Source of the DNA: Lactobacillus xylocopicola
Lineage (GTDB): Bacteria; Bacillota; Bacilli; Lactobacillales; Lactobacillaceae
Assembly (NCBI RefSeq): GCF_033096005.1
Contig: NZ_AP026803.1
Span: forward strand, 1,544,001-1,608,000
Length of the DNA: 64,000 bases
Reading direction: 5' to 3'
The position numbers and the translations under genes were made by a program. Shown in pieces: positions 7,007 through 16,366 of this stretch. The notes under the pieces are model-generated. The model ran no database searches. It worked only from the letters and a program-made list of their open reading frames with translations, and was not told where the DNA came from. The stretch's first letter is position 1. Each line of letters begins with the position of its first letter.

Positions 7007-8818
7007 TTATTTGATTTTATTTAGAGCATCTCTAACCGCGTCTTTTAGGCCACGGCTGGTGTTGGAAGCTCCAGAAACAGCATCAACATCAACGGTATTC
7101 TCTTTAACCATTCTTCTTGGTATTTCAGCAATCGCTTTTTGTCCATAATCATCTGATTCGGCTTGCTTCAAAACTTCAACATTTTTGATGTTCTTTTGTT
7201 TATCTGCCGTTACCCTCACAACGATTTCATCACCAATTCCCTGGTCAGACTTACCAATATACTGGTCAGGTGCAGTCGGGTAATCTACCTTTTTGAGGTC
7301 AGAAGTCAAATGTGGCATCTTTTCTGGCCGATCGGACTTAACTAAAGGTGTGTCTACTTCATCAACATCATCTTTAGGATGAGCCGCATTCTGGCCCGCA
7401 ATCTTGCCAAAAATCAGACAATCAGCTAGGTCAGAACCACCCTGGTACAGGTTAGCCATGTTACTACCAAGTTCACCAGCACCATAAAAGTGCGGGATTG
7501 GTTTACGCTCTGGATCCAAAATTTCTGCCCGCGCATTTCTTCTTGGACCAGCTTCTGTCCAACCAATCGTTTGGACGAGCGGAATTGCGTAGTATGGGCC
7601 TTGCTCAGAGAATGAGCTCATGGTTTCAGGAGCACGGTGGTAAGCATAGTCATGTTTCTTTTCAGCAAAGAAATTAAACTCATCAATTGTGCCCTGCAGT
7701 TTTTCAGTTTCTACGCCCATTTTTTCAGCTAAATCACTAACCGTTTTGGCTTTAATGACCGAATTGAGTGCCTTATTATCAGGGAAAGTATCAACCTTAC
7801 TAATCTTGTCATACTGCTTTTGATCTAGCACAAAGTATGGCTGAATTGGATTGAGGGGCTTGTACCACGAACCATGGTTTTCAATATAACCCTCACGTGC
7901 TGGTTGGTCTTCTCTAAAGTAACGCGTACCGTCATCCCCAACCGTGAAGATGCTACCTGTAAAGAAGATTGGATTATTCATGTAGAATGGCGCCCGTTTC
8001 ATTCCTGGTTCATAGAAAGCAAAACTTTGCTGCATACCGCCGGAGGCATACATTGACATGTGCCACATATCAGCTCCGGCTTCCTGAGCTAGATTAATCC
8101 CTTTACCCGTGTTGTAAAGTGAACCTAGAGGTACCAACTTGTATGATCCGATATAGTCTTGAATCATTTCGGGGTTATTTTCAATTCCCCCGGTTGCCAG
8201 AACTACCCCATTTTTGGCATGAACGTTGAGTAAGACATGATCACGCTCAATCTGGGCCCCAACAACTTTCCGGTTAGTTTTTTGTAAAAGGTGAACTACC
8301 GGTGCAGAATACCAGACATCTATCTTATCGCTGCGGTCAAGCACCTTTTGCCGTAAAACATTCCACAGTGCAGCATCAAAAATACTAGGCTTCACTGCAA
8401 TCATGTCGTAGGTCTTGGCACCAGGAAGGTTCGGATGGTACGCAAGTATGGCATCATCGGGTAATCCAAGAACTTTTTTATAACTTACCGGTTCAGCCAC
8501 ATCCAAATATTTTTGAAAATATTCTTTCATATGTGCTATGCCGTGAACCACCGTATTTTCGATTTCGGGATCGATCTTAAAATGCTGCGCTAAGTGCTTA
8601 TAATATTTCCGATAATCTTCTTCACTGCTGCTATAGCCGACCAATTCTCCGGCGTATCTCGTATTGCCACCTTCATGACCTTCTGGGGCTGAATCAACCA
8701 GCAATACCTTGGCTCCGCTGTCAGCGGCAAAACGGGCTGCGGTTGCTCCGGCACCCCCAAATCCCAAAACAATAACATCATAACTTGCATCATAGCTTGT
8801 CTTTTGATTGACAATCAT
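7007..8818 (-). CDS. FAD-binding fumarate reductase-type flavoprotein with C-terminal FMN-binding domain
   Basis: A 603-residue flavoenzyme. Residues about 13-45 form the FAD Rossmann motif (DVIVLGFGGAGATAA ... VLLVDSA). The long middle matches the fumarate reductase/urocanate reductase FAD_binding_2 fold, ending with FYGAGELGSNMANLYQGG and LADCLIFGKIAG (about 445-485). The last 80 residues look like an FMN_bind domain with a flavinylation-type motif DAVSGASNTS. There is no signal peptide, so it should act in the cytosol, reducing an unsaturated acid with covalent FMN as electron carrier. In Shewanella UrdA the FMN domain is N-terminal; here it is C-terminal. The substrate is unknown. A decayed dehydrogenase lies immediately upstream, so it may once have been part of a redox operon. 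Confidence 0.85.
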   Translation of the reverse strand: MIVNQKTSYDASYDVIVLGFGGAGATAARFAADSGAKVLLVDSAPEGHEGGNTRYAGELVGYSSSEEDYRKYYKHLAQHFKIDPEIENTVVHGIAHMKEYFQKYLDVAEPVSYKKVLGLPDDAILAYHPNLPGAKTYDMIAVKPSIFDAALWNVLRQKVLDRSDKIDVWYSAPVVHLLQKTNRKVVGAQIERDHVLLNVHAKNGVVLATGGIENNPEMIQDYIGSYKLVPLGSLYNTGKGINLAQEAGADMWHMSMYASGGMQQSFAFYEPGMKRAPFYMNNPIFFTGSIFTVGDDGTRYFREDQPAREGYIENHGSWYKPLNPIQPYFVLDQKQYDKISKVDTFPDNKALNSVIKAKTVSDLAEKMGVETEKLQGTIDEFNFFAEKKHDYAYHRAPETMSSFSEQGPYYAIPLVQTIGWTEAGPRRNARAEILDPERKPIPHFYGAGELGSNMANLYQGGSDLADCLIFGKIAGQNAAHPKDDVDEVDTPLVKSDRPEKMPHLTSDLKKVDYPTAPDQYIGKSDQGIGDEIVVRVTADKQKNIKNVEVLKQAESDDYGQKAIAEIPRRMVKENTVDVDAVSGASNTSRGLKDAVRDALNKIK

Positions 8819-8842
8819 TATCTCTATTCTCCAGTTTATCGC

Positions 8843-8965
8843 TTAATCTGTTTTCCTAACATAATCTGCTACCTGCTTACCTGCAATTTGGCCAAACACC
8901 GTACAAGTAGTGAGCATGGTCCCGGTAGATGGGTAAGTATGGACAAATATTTGCCCCGTTAAGCC
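8843..8965 (-). pseudogene. C-terminal remnant of a second flavoprotein
   Basis: The last ~40 residues of this frame (GLTGQIFVHTYPSTGTM, then TVFGQIAGKQVADYVRK) do not belong to an alcohol dehydrogenase. They resemble the FAD-proximal C-terminal end of FAD_binding_2 flavoproteins, which typically read GE-TGQ... FGRIAG. The fragment continues directly from a truncated dehydrogenase frame, so a deletion seems to have fused two genes. Confidence 0.6.
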
Positions 8966-9632
8966 TTGTTTCATCACTTCAGGTTCACCTGTCGTATCAA
9001 CGACGTAATTCAATCCCGCTGGGCCAACAATTTTATTAATTGCTTCGATCAAATCTACCTTAGTGTTGTTAATCACATCAGTTGCACCAAATTCTTTAGC
9101 TACATTTAAGCTCATATCATTCTTATCAACCGCAATCACGTGATTACAGTTAGAAACCGCAGCACCCATAATCGCAGCCAGACCGACCGAACCTGTTCCC
9201 AGCACAACTAAATTAGAATTGACCTCTGGCTTCAATGCATTCAAAACTGTACCTGCAGCTGTCATGTACCTACAGCCTAGGGGGTACTAGCTAGTCGCAA
9301 GTCCAAATCATGTGGCACTTTAACTACATTATTGACATTTGCAATAATGCGATCACCAAATGATGATTGTCAAAAAAAGATGCCAATATTTTGACAATCT
9401 TGCTTAAAATCAGTCACATTAGGACCAACCTTTTCAACGATTCCTGCCCCTTCATGGCCCAAAATCACTGGTAATTGAATCGGTGCTCGACCGTCCTTAA
9501 ATTCAATATCACTATGACAAATCCCCAAGGCAACGGTTTTGATTAATACCTCATTACTGTTAGGATCATCCAAAACAACAGTTTCTAAATCAAAATCACT
9601 ATTTTATTTAACACAGCTGCTTTAACTTGCAT
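8966..9632 (-). pseudogene. Zinc alcohol dehydrogenase, broken by frameshifts and 3' deletion
   Basis: The pieces of a medium-chain zinc alcohol dehydrogenase lie in three frames. ATG at 9632 gives MQVKAAVLNK, then a frameshift; DDPNSNEVLIKTVALGICHS with the zinc/GHE region LPVILGHEGAG follows; a second break occurs near 9370 at a poly-T; GDRIIANVNNVVKVPHDLDL follows; a third near 9285 leads into MTAAGTVLNALK and the NAD site VVLGTGSVGLAA. The coding similarity then stops at about EPEVMKQ, where the frame runs into a flavoprotein tail. Length and pattern match aryl/benzyl-alcohol-type dehydrogenases. The gene cannot produce a working enzyme. Confidence 0.85.
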
Positions 9633-9691
9633 CTTTATGCAACTCACCTTGATAAAATTATTTTAAATTTCCTCACAAGTTCACTTTATCA

Positions 9692-9705
9692 CATAACCGC
9701 TTACA
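9692..9705 (-). promoter_or_regulatory. Possible cre site before the dehydrogenase pseudogene
   Basis: The minus-strand 14-mer TGTAAGCGGTTATG matches the CcpA consensus at 12 of 14 positions, failing only at the last two bases. It lies 60 bases upstream of the old dehydrogenase start. The rest of 9633-10130 shows only hairpins (9961-9988 and 10026-10061) and no gene. Confidence 0.4.
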
Positions 9706-9912
9706 TTTTTAGAAATTATGCAATTTTTATACTTTAGTAATATATTTTACGCATGTCAATAGCCAGTAGCTATAACCCCATCTAAGCTGGGCAATAATTT
9801 TATGACATTGACCTAAACTATTATGAGTATTAGTAAAACCTGCTCTTTTTTGCGTAAATTTCAAAATTAGTATGGCAATGAATTAGTCTTTCCGTTAAAA
9901 TAATATTTATCT

Positions 9913-9949
9913 CAGCACTGTTAGGTAGTCAGTGCTGGGATTTTTTTTG
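9913..9949 (+). terminator. Orphan plus-strand terminator
   Basis: CAGCACTG at 9913-9920 pairs perfectly with CAGTGCTG at 9930-9937 and is followed by GGA and eight T. No plus-strand gene lies upstream of it, so it ends either an unrecognised small RNA or the trace of a lost gene. Confidence 0.7.
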
Positions 9950-10133
9950 CTATTTTAATTAAAAGTGCTGTTTGCTAAACCACTTTTTATTTTCCTTTAG
10001 TCAAAGAAATCCTATGCAAACTGAAAGGACTAACTCTTTCAAAATATCCAGAGCTAGTCCTCAACTAAAGATTATTAAACTGTGCTAATCTTGGTAACCA
10101 CATCCGTTTTACCGAAATCCATTACCCTTTTAG

Positions 10134-10298
10134 CTAACCTATAAATTCTCTAAAACTTATAACTCCGGTTAATTGCTTTATTTTTTTAGCAAAACCAAGC
10201 TGATATTTTCTCGGTACATCAAGTAAATTTATCAAATCAGCAATTATTACTTGCTTAATTGTACTTTTTGAAGTAGTTATATTTACTGTTACTGACTT
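10134..10298 (-). pseudogene. Unidentified coding remnant
   Basis: A minus-strand frame without start codon reads about 54 residues, including IIADLINLLDVPRKYQLGFA and KKIKQLTGVISFREF, before TAG at 10136-10134. The composition is protein-like and the frame lies among other decayed genes, but I do not recognise the family. It could be chance. Confidence 0.25.
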
Positions 10299-10332
10299 TT
10301 TATATAATTAGCAATTGAGACAATTTTACGCT

Positions 10333-10707
10333 TTAGAGAAATTTACTTTCCCTTAGTAGCTTTTGTAAGCGATACTTTATCACAAACAAATTATGCTTTT
10401 TTTGAATCAAGATAGCTACAGCTGCTATCCCTTTCGGTGTTGCACCAGTGCCGGACGTAATCGAAACCGTGACACCGATGATTGTTCCTACAATCATGTC
10501 TGGTGTCTGATAACCTGCCATATTGCCCAAGCCCATCCACATTAATTCTAATGTCGCAGAAATTACTAACGCCGTGGGTAAATCCCCCAAAATAAGTCCA
10601 ACGACTGGCCCCACTAGTAGAGGTCGACGGAACATTTGCGGCCCCTGATCATCGAATGAACAGTAGCCCGCCCAGATTGCAATCAACAATGCTTTTAAAA
10701 AACTCAT
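10333..10707 (-). pseudogene. Truncated PTS EIIC, mannose/sorbose family
   Basis: The first ~100 residues match mannose-type EIIC (AgaC/ManY/SorC): MSFLKALLIAIWAGYC, then RPLLVGPVVGLILGDLPTAL, LELMWMGLGNMAGYQTPDM and VSITSGTGATPKGIAA. The family is about 250-270 residues long, but here the similarity ends after AILIQ and 22 unrelated residues follow to a stop, so more than half of the membrane domain is missing. No EIIA, EIIB or EIID genes are nearby. The promoter region with a cre-like site is still present. Confidence 0.8.
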
Positions 10708-10776
10708 TGTCTATACTCCTTCCATTTAAAGATAACTGAAACCTTTTACTATCAGTTATTCTAATCCTATGAACTT

Positions 10777-10796
10777 AGTATAAAATAGCGCTTTCA
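10777..10796 (-). promoter_or_regulatory. -10 box and cre-like site of the EIIC remnant
   Basis: On the minus strand TGAAAGCGCTATTT (10796-10783; 12 of 14 cre positions) abuts a TATACT -10 box at 10782-10777, 70 bases upstream of the EIIC start. A cre overlapping the core promoter would block transcription in glucose. The remaining sequence to 11047 shows no gene. Confidence 0.5.
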
Positions 10797-11047
10797 CAAC
10801 TTCCATGTACACTTTTGAACTTTAGTTTGCAAAAAGATATTAGGAAAAATGGTTTGACGCCTAGTAATTCTATGCAAAATAGCAATATTAAAATTCATAG
10901 GTAGGACTAAATATATTTACTTAGCTCCAGTTCACTATCAACAATGGCGTATTTTACTTTATAAGTCGTACAAACTTTATCCTATCAATTGTATAATTAT
11001 AAATATGCAACAAATATTTAAATAGCAACCTATCAAATTGAGGAAAT

Positions 11048-14044
11048 ATGGACAATCTAAATAACATTCTAAAAGCTTGGACAATTATTGAACAGTTATC
11101 AGAAGGCGAAGTTAATACCAATCTCAAAAGTGCGAATGCTGCTATAAAATTTAATCCCGCTACAGTCATCGCAAATGATTTTTATGATTATTTTCAGCAA
11201 ATAATTAAACAGAAATTCGCGAAAAAGGAAAAGACAGGAAAAAGTCAGGTCACTCATGGCATTATCTTCTACTTTAATGTTTTTAAATTTCAGTCTGTAA
11301 TTGATATTATTGTAGAAAAATACCATTTAACTAACTTGCAAGATGAAATCAATAATCGGCAAAGTAAATTTAGCTTTGCACTGGTTTTTGACCAAGATAT
11401 GAAGCTGCTCGAAGATCAAACCTTTATCACAATTAGTCAATATATTTTAGAAAAGCATGAGTTAATTAGTGATCCGGCAGTATTTAAAGATTATGAAAGA
11501 AGCTTAAAAGAATATATTAATAACTTGTTCTGTTTTAAAAACGACAATTTAAATGCAGCTGAATATATAATTAAGTTTAATCAGGCCTTTGCAAAATTGT
11601 GCACCCATTTTAATGATGATCAAAGGCCAATCTATTCGTCGGTCATTAACAATATTGAAACAGATGCTGTTAACTTACATTCTTTTTTCATTGACGATTT
11701 AAAATTAGCACAAAAGTCTCAATCCAAGCTTCTCAAGCGCTATTTGAACGGTATCGACAAAAGCTGGCGGATTAACTTAGACCCTACACAGAATATTGAT
11801 GTGTTTAAAGAAATTTTACAACCACAAAATTATTCTGTCGGTCATTTCTTGTCCAAGTTTCCTGCTTCAGTGATGCAGCAAGTAGCAATTAATTTGACAA
11901 TTAATGATAAAAACGAGCTGCGCACGGTTAATGGTCCGCCAGGCACTGGAAAAACAACATTACTAAAAGATCTTTTTGCAGAAGCAATAGTACGACAAGC
12001 TAAAACAATTTGCAGTTTAGATAATAAAAACGTCTACTCTCCCATAGACAGTAAAGTTGGACAAACCCCCTTACCACAAGAACTGGTTGAACAAAATATC
12101 GTTGTTGCTTCTTCAAATAACAGTGCTGTCCAAAATATCGTTAATGACCTACCCTTGTTCCCAGATAAACAAGACTCCTTTACCGAAGTACTTAACCAAC
12201 TGCAACAAGTACATTACTTTGACAAGATTGCTGGGAAAACCCTAAAAACAGCAAAGACGTGGGGTCTATTCTCTGCAGAAGGCGGTAGCCAAAGTAACTT
12301 AAAAAAACTAGCTCAGCAATTTAGTAATATCATCTCTGAACTACAAGACCTGAACTTCCAACCCGATCCTGGAGCATACGCTGATTTTAGTAAGCAGTAC
12401 CAGAAAATTACCGCCAAACGAGAACACTTACAAAAATACGCCAAATTTGTCTTTAAGAAACAGGAATGGGATAAAGAAGCTCGTAAAAACCACTTGCAAG
12501 TTGATGAATATGGGACTATCACTTCATCCAACTTGACACTGCAAATTACTCAAGCGCAAGAAGATATTGGGATATTAGAACGCAATTACGATCAATTAAA
12601 ATCTACAATTAGAGATCGTAAGTTTTGGGGCCTAGCTGATTGGATTCTCGATTGCTTTTTTAACGGAAACAACGCCGAAAATAGCAAAAAAAATCATCAC
12701 AGTCTACAGGCACTTAATGATGATTTAAAACATAAAATTAAAGAAAAACGAGCATTAGAAAATAAATTAGCGCAGTTGCAGCAAAAAGCCCAAAAAATTG
12801 CCCAAGAGGCTAAGGCGTTTACAGATATTCACACTAATGTGCCTAACTACGATCGTGATTTTACTAACCGGAGAAATTATGACCATTTCGAGGAAGAAAC
12901 ATATTGGTATACAGCTGACGATATAAAAGAAGAATCATTATTATTTGTCCTTGCGCTAAGGGTTAGAAAGCAATTCCTCTATGAAAACATTAAATCATTA
13001 AAAGCTGCTCTTTATAACTGGAATGAGCAGGACAAGCAAATCAAGGAAAATCAACAGCTGTTAACTCTACGCGCTTGGCAGTGGATTAATTTTGCAATTC
13101 CGGTTATTAGTACCACTTTTGCCAGTTTCCATCGTATGTTCAAAAACTTACCAGCAAATTCTATTGCCAACTTATTTATTGACGAGGCCGGGCAGGCTGT
13201 ACCACAAGCAGTTATCGGTCCTTTGCTTAAAAGCAAAAGAGTTATGGCCGTCGGTGATCCTGCCCAAATAAAACCCGTCAACACACTTGATTCCAAAATT
13301 CTTTCACTTATTGGTAGCCGTCTTTTTAATGTTAGTGAAAAATTTGTTTCGACTAACGCTTCGGTTCAAACCATTATGGACCAAGCCAGCCAATATGGTT
13401 ATTATACCGATAAAGAACAAGAACAGTGGATCGGAATCCCGCTTTGGGTTCATAGACGATGCCTAAACCCTATGTTTAGTATTTCCAATGCGATTTCTTA
13501 CAACGACAACATGGTATTACCGCATTCGGTCAAAAAAGCCGAATTAACTGCAAGTAAAAAAGAGCAAAAAGCCGGAATCGCTGGCGCCGGCTACTGGATC
13601 GATATTAGTGGTCAATCAAGAGACAAGTTCGTACAGGAACAAGCTGACCTTTTAAAGCAATACATCAAAAAATTAACTGAAGAAGATACCAATCCTTTTT
13701 CCGCAAAAGATATTTTTGTAATTACACCTTTTAAAAATGTAGCAACCAAACTACGTGAAGCGTTAATAGGATTCCCGCTAAAAGTTGGAACGGTCCATAC
13801 TTTTCAGGGTAAAGAAAATAAGATTGTCTTCTTAGTTCTAGGTGCATCGGAACAAGAAAAAGGGGCTGCAGCTTGGGCAGTTAGTGAGCCAAATATCATT
13901 AACGTTGCAGCGACTAGAGCCCAAAAATGGTTTTTCATTATCGGCGACAAAAAACTCTATGAATCATTAGGAACGGTAACAATTTCAAAAACAATTGCGG
14001 CAATTGATGATTATAACAACAACTTTAACATGTCAACTCAATAG
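11048..14044 (+). CDS. UPF1-like superfamily 1 helicase/AAA ATPase
   Basis: A 998-residue protein. About 290 N-terminal residues show no recognised motif. The Walker A GPPGTGKTT lies at about 296-304, a motif-Ia-like VVASSNNSAVQNIV soon after, then a ~300-residue insertion rich in coiled coil and charged residues (about 400-640). Motif II LFIDEAGQAVPQAV is at about 708, motif III VGDPAQIKPV at about 735, and the C-terminal core holds VGTVHTFQGKENKIV (about 913) and NVAATRAQKWFFIIGD (about 952). This is the order of DNA2/UPF1-type helicases. The ribosome site GAGG precedes ATG. It is monocistronic, closed by a terminator at 14063. It could act in nucleic-acid repair or in defence; neither is shown, as no nuclease or partner gene adjoins. 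Confidence 0.8.
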   Translation: MDNLNNILKAWTIIEQLSEGEVNTNLKSANAAIKFNPATVIANDFYDYFQQIIKQKFAKKEKTGKSQVTHGIIFYFNVFKFQSVIDIIVEKYHLTNLQDEINNRQSKFSFALVFDQDMKLLEDQTFITISQYILEKHELISDPAVFKDYERSLKEYINNLFCFKNDNLNAAEYIIKFNQAFAKLCTHFNDDQRPIYSSVINNIETDAVNLHSFFIDDLKLAQKSQSKLLKRYLNGIDKSWRINLDPTQNIDVFKEILQPQNYSVGHFLSKFPASVMQQVAINLTINDKNELRTVNGPPGTGKTTLLKDLFAEAIVRQAKTICSLDNKNVYSPIDSKVGQTPLPQELVEQNIVVASSNNSAVQNIVNDLPLFPDKQDSFTEVLNQLQQVHYFDKIAGKTLKTAKTWGLFSAEGGSQSNLKKLAQQFSNIISELQDLNFQPDPGAYADFSKQYQKITAKREHLQKYAKFVFKKQEWDKEARKNHLQVDEYGTITSSNLTLQITQAQEDIGILERNYDQLKSTIRDRKFWGLADWILDCFFNGNNAENSKKNHHSLQALNDDLKHKIKEKRALENKLAQLQQKAQKIAQEAKAFTDIHTNVPNYDRDFTNRRNYDHFEEETYWYTADDIKEESLLFVLALRVRKQFLYENIKSLKAALYNWNEQDKQIKENQQLLTLRAWQWINFAIPVISTTFASFHRMFKNLPANSIANLFIDEAGQAVPQAVIGPLLKSKRVMAVGDPAQIKPVNTLDSKILSLIGSRLFNVSEKFVSTNASVQTIMDQASQYGYYTDKEQEQWIGIPLWVHRRCLNPMFSISNAISYNDNMVLPHSVKKAELTASKKEQKAGIAGAGYWIDISGQSRDKFVQEQADLLKQYIKKLTEEDTNPFSAKDIFVITPFKNVATKLREALIGFPLKVGTVHTFQGKENKIVFLVLGASEQEKGAAAWAVSEPNIINVAATRAQKWFFIIGDKKLYESLGTVTISKTIAAIDDYNNNFNMSTQ

Positions 14045-14062
14045 TATACAAATTAGTCATAC

Positions 14063-14098
14063 AAAAAGGTCGATCCACATTAGTGGGTCGACCTTTTT
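14063..14098. terminator. Bidirectional terminator between helicase and asd
   Basis: AAAAAGGTCGAtCCAC and GTGGgTCGACCTTTTT form a 16-bp stem with one mismatch and a 4-base loop. It has A and T tracts on both sides, so it can serve the plus-strand helicase and the minus-strand lysine operon. Confidence 0.85.
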
Positions 14099-14107
14099 GC
14101 TTATCTT

Positions 14108-15169
14108 TTACTTAATCACACGCACTAAATCATCACGCACCAGGCATTCCGCAATTTCCACCGTGTTACTGGCGGCGCCGCGCAAGAGGTTATCGGCAAC
14201 AACCCACATGTGGAAAGCACCGGGATTTTCCTGATCTGCACGAACACGACCGACAAAAGTCGCCTTCTTGCCGGCTGCTAACAAGGGTTGAGGGTAAAGC
14301 TGCTTTTGTGGGTCATCCTGCAAAACCAAGCCCGGAGTTTTGGCTACTTCGCCTTGGATCGCGCTCGCAGTTGCACTTTTATCCTTGAGCACAAAGTAGA
14401 CGGTCTCGCCGTGACCAACTTCAACCGGGACACGCACACAAGTTGCCGTCACCTTGATACGGTCGGAATTTTGGTCATTAAACAAAATCTTCTTCGTTTC
14501 ATGGATCATTTTCCACTCTTCGTGGGTATAACCGTCATCCTCAAACACATCAATCTGGGGCAGCAGGTTAAACGCCAGCGGATAATGCTTTGAGTCAGAT
14601 GCGGTTGGCAGGATTTGGGCCTTGGCTGGTTGCTCATTCAAACGGGCCTGCGTCTCGCTAAGGAGTTCATCCCACGCTGCCTGACCCGCTCCCGACACCG
14701 CCTGATAGGTCGAAACAATAATCTGGTCGATCCCCCAACGTTGGTAGATGGGATACAGAGCTGCCACCATTTGAATAGTTGAACAATTGGGATTGGCAAT
14801 AATACCGCGATGCTGGCTCAACTCTTGGTCATTGACGCCCGGGATAACGAGCGGAACTCCCTCCTGCATGCGGAAGGCACTGGTATTATCCACGCAGACT
14901 GCACCACGCTTGACCGCCTCAGGTAACAGCTGCTGTGACACTGTACCGCCTGCAGAAGACAGAACCAAATCAACACCTGTAAAGGAATCCGGTTGGGCTT
15001 CTTCCACTGTTATTTCCTGCTGGTGAAATTTTAATTTTTGACCAGCCGAACGCTGAGAAGCTAGCAGTTTAATCTTTTTTACCGGAATTTGTGAATGTTC
15101 CAATTCATTAAGTAAGCGGTGCCCCACGGCACCCGTAGCGCCAAGAATCGCCACAACATATTCTCTCAT
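14108..15169 (-). CDS. asd: Aspartate-semialdehyde dehydrogenase
   Basis: A 353-residue NADPH enzyme that reduces aspartyl phosphate to aspartate semialdehyde, the branch point to DAP/lysine and to threonine/methionine. The N-terminal nucleotide site is GATGAVG (10-16), followed by LSSAGG (70-75). The catalytic cysteine is Cys129 in ANPNCST. The substrate-binding region STYQAVSGAGQAAWDEL follows. It is the last gene of the seven-gene lysine operon; its start codon touches the stop of the aminotransferase, so translation is coupled. Control is through the lysine riboswitch about 6 kb upstream. Confidence 0.95.
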   Translation of the reverse strand: MREYVVAILGATGAVGHRLLNELEHSQIPVKKIKLLASQRSAGQKLKFHQQEITVEEAQPDSFTGVDLVLSSAGGTVSQQLLPEAVKRGAVCVDNTSAFRMQEGVPLVIPGVNDQELSQHRGIIANPNCSTIQMVAALYPIYQRWGIDQIIVSTYQAVSGAGQAAWDELLSETQARLNEQPAKAQILPTASDSKHYPLAFNLLPQIDVFEDDGYTHEEWKMIHETKKILFNDQNSDRIKVTATCVRVPVEVGHGETVYFVLKDKSATASAIQGEVAKTPGLVLQDDPQKQLYPQPLLAAGKKATFVGRVRADQENPGAFHMWVVADNLLRGAASNTVEIAECLVRDDLVRVIK

Positions 15170-16356
15170 TACTTACTGCCTCTTTCCTTCAAAAACTTTT
15201 TAATGCGCTTCATGGCCACTTGCAATTCTTGATCGCTAGCAGCATATGAAAAGCGAATATAACCTTCACCGCCCTCGCCAAACGAACTACCAGGGGTGCC
15301 GCCAACCTTGGCCTGGTGTGCCAGGTCTAGCGCAAAGGCTTTATCATCAGTGCCATACTCTGCCGGAATCTGACTAAAAACGTAAAATGCACCTTCACTG
15401 GTCTGCGTTTTTAGACCCACATCATTGAGGGCTTTAACAATATAGTCGCGGCGCCTTTGATAAATTACCCGGGCCGCTGCCGGATCCCCAGCCCCATTCT
15501 CCAAGGCCTCAGCTGCAGCGGCCTGGGCGGGATTGGATGGCGCAGTTACCATAAAAGCATGCATTTTAGCAATCAAACTAAGCAATTGCGCCGGCCCGGC
15601 AACGTACCCAATCCGGTAGCCCGTCATCGCGTGGGATTTTGAGAGTCCATTGATTAACAATGTCCGCTCCGGCAAATAATGGGCAACCGAGACATGTTTA
15701 AAGTCATAGGTCAATTCACTATATATTTCATCAGAAATAACATACAAGTGGTGCTTGGCAATTAGCGGCGCCAGTTGGACTAAGACTTCAGGCGAGCACT
15801 CTCGACCAGTTGGGTTTGTCGGGTAGTTAAGCAAAATTGCCTTAGCAGCAGGATGTTCTGCCAGTGTTTGGGCAAGAGCCTGCGGCGTCAACACAAAATC
15901 TGACTTTGCCGTATTAATTGTCACCGCCTTAGCCTTGGTATACTGCAATAAAGGAAAATATAGGGCATAAGATGGGGTCGGCACGATTACCTCATCCCCC
16001 GGTTGAAATAAGGTCAGCATGGTGGCCGCCAATGCTTCAGTCGCACCCACGGTCGCAATGATTTCAGTATCGGGATCATAGGCCAAGGCTTGCTCGCGCT
16101 GCAAAAAATGACTGATAGCCTGGCGTAATCTAAGTGTACCCCGCTGGGCCGAATAGTGTGAATCATCATTTAAAATACTCTCCACCGCCGCTTGCTTGAC
16201 GTGTTCAGGCGTGTTCAGATCGGGTTCTCCCAGGGTTAATTTGATCAGTCCAGGAATGTTATCAATCTTCTGGGCGAACGCCCTGATACCGGACGGTGGG
16301 ATTTTTTCCAGTGGTGAATGAATAATTTGAGTTAAATCGGAAGCTAGTTGTGGCAT
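15169..16356 (-). CDS. patA: N-acetyl-LL-diaminopimelate aminotransferase (class I/II, PLP)
   Basis: A 395-residue fold-type I aminotransferase. Visible motifs are GEPDLNTP (43-50), YSAQRGTLRLRQAI, NYPTNPTG (178-184), SDEIYSEL and the PLP lysine Lys240 in NGLSKSHAMTGYR. Its place between dapB and asd in an operon with the acetylase branch genes dapH and dapL indicates that it transaminates N-acetyl-2-amino-6-oxopimelate. In isolation it would only be a generic aspartate-type aminotransferase. The start at 16356 follows a GGAG site. Confidence 0.88.
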   Translation of the reverse strand: MPQLASDLTQIIHSPLEKIPPSGIRAFAQKIDNIPGLIKLTLGEPDLNTPEHVKQAAVESILNDDSHYSAQRGTLRLRQAISHFLQREQALAYDPDTEIIATVGATEALAATMLTLFQPGDEVIVPTPSYALYFPLLQYTKAKAVTINTAKSDFVLTPQALAQTLAEHPAAKAILLNYPTNPTGRECSPEVLVQLAPLIAKHHLYVISDEIYSELTYDFKHVSVAHYLPERTLLINGLSKSHAMTGYRIGYVAGPAQLLSLIAKMHAFMVTAPSNPAQAAAAEALENGAGDPAAARVIYQRRRDYIVKALNDVGLKTQTSEGAFYVFSQIPAEYGTDDKAFALDLAHQAKVGGTPGSSFGEGGEGYIRFSYAASDQELQVAMKRIKKFLKERGSK

Positions 16357-16366
16357 TTTTCACTCC

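Noticed and set aside
11048..14044. Direct call as a phage-defence helicase (Zorya, Mokosh or similar)
   Set aside because: None of the partner genes of those systems is next to it; the domain alone does not decide.
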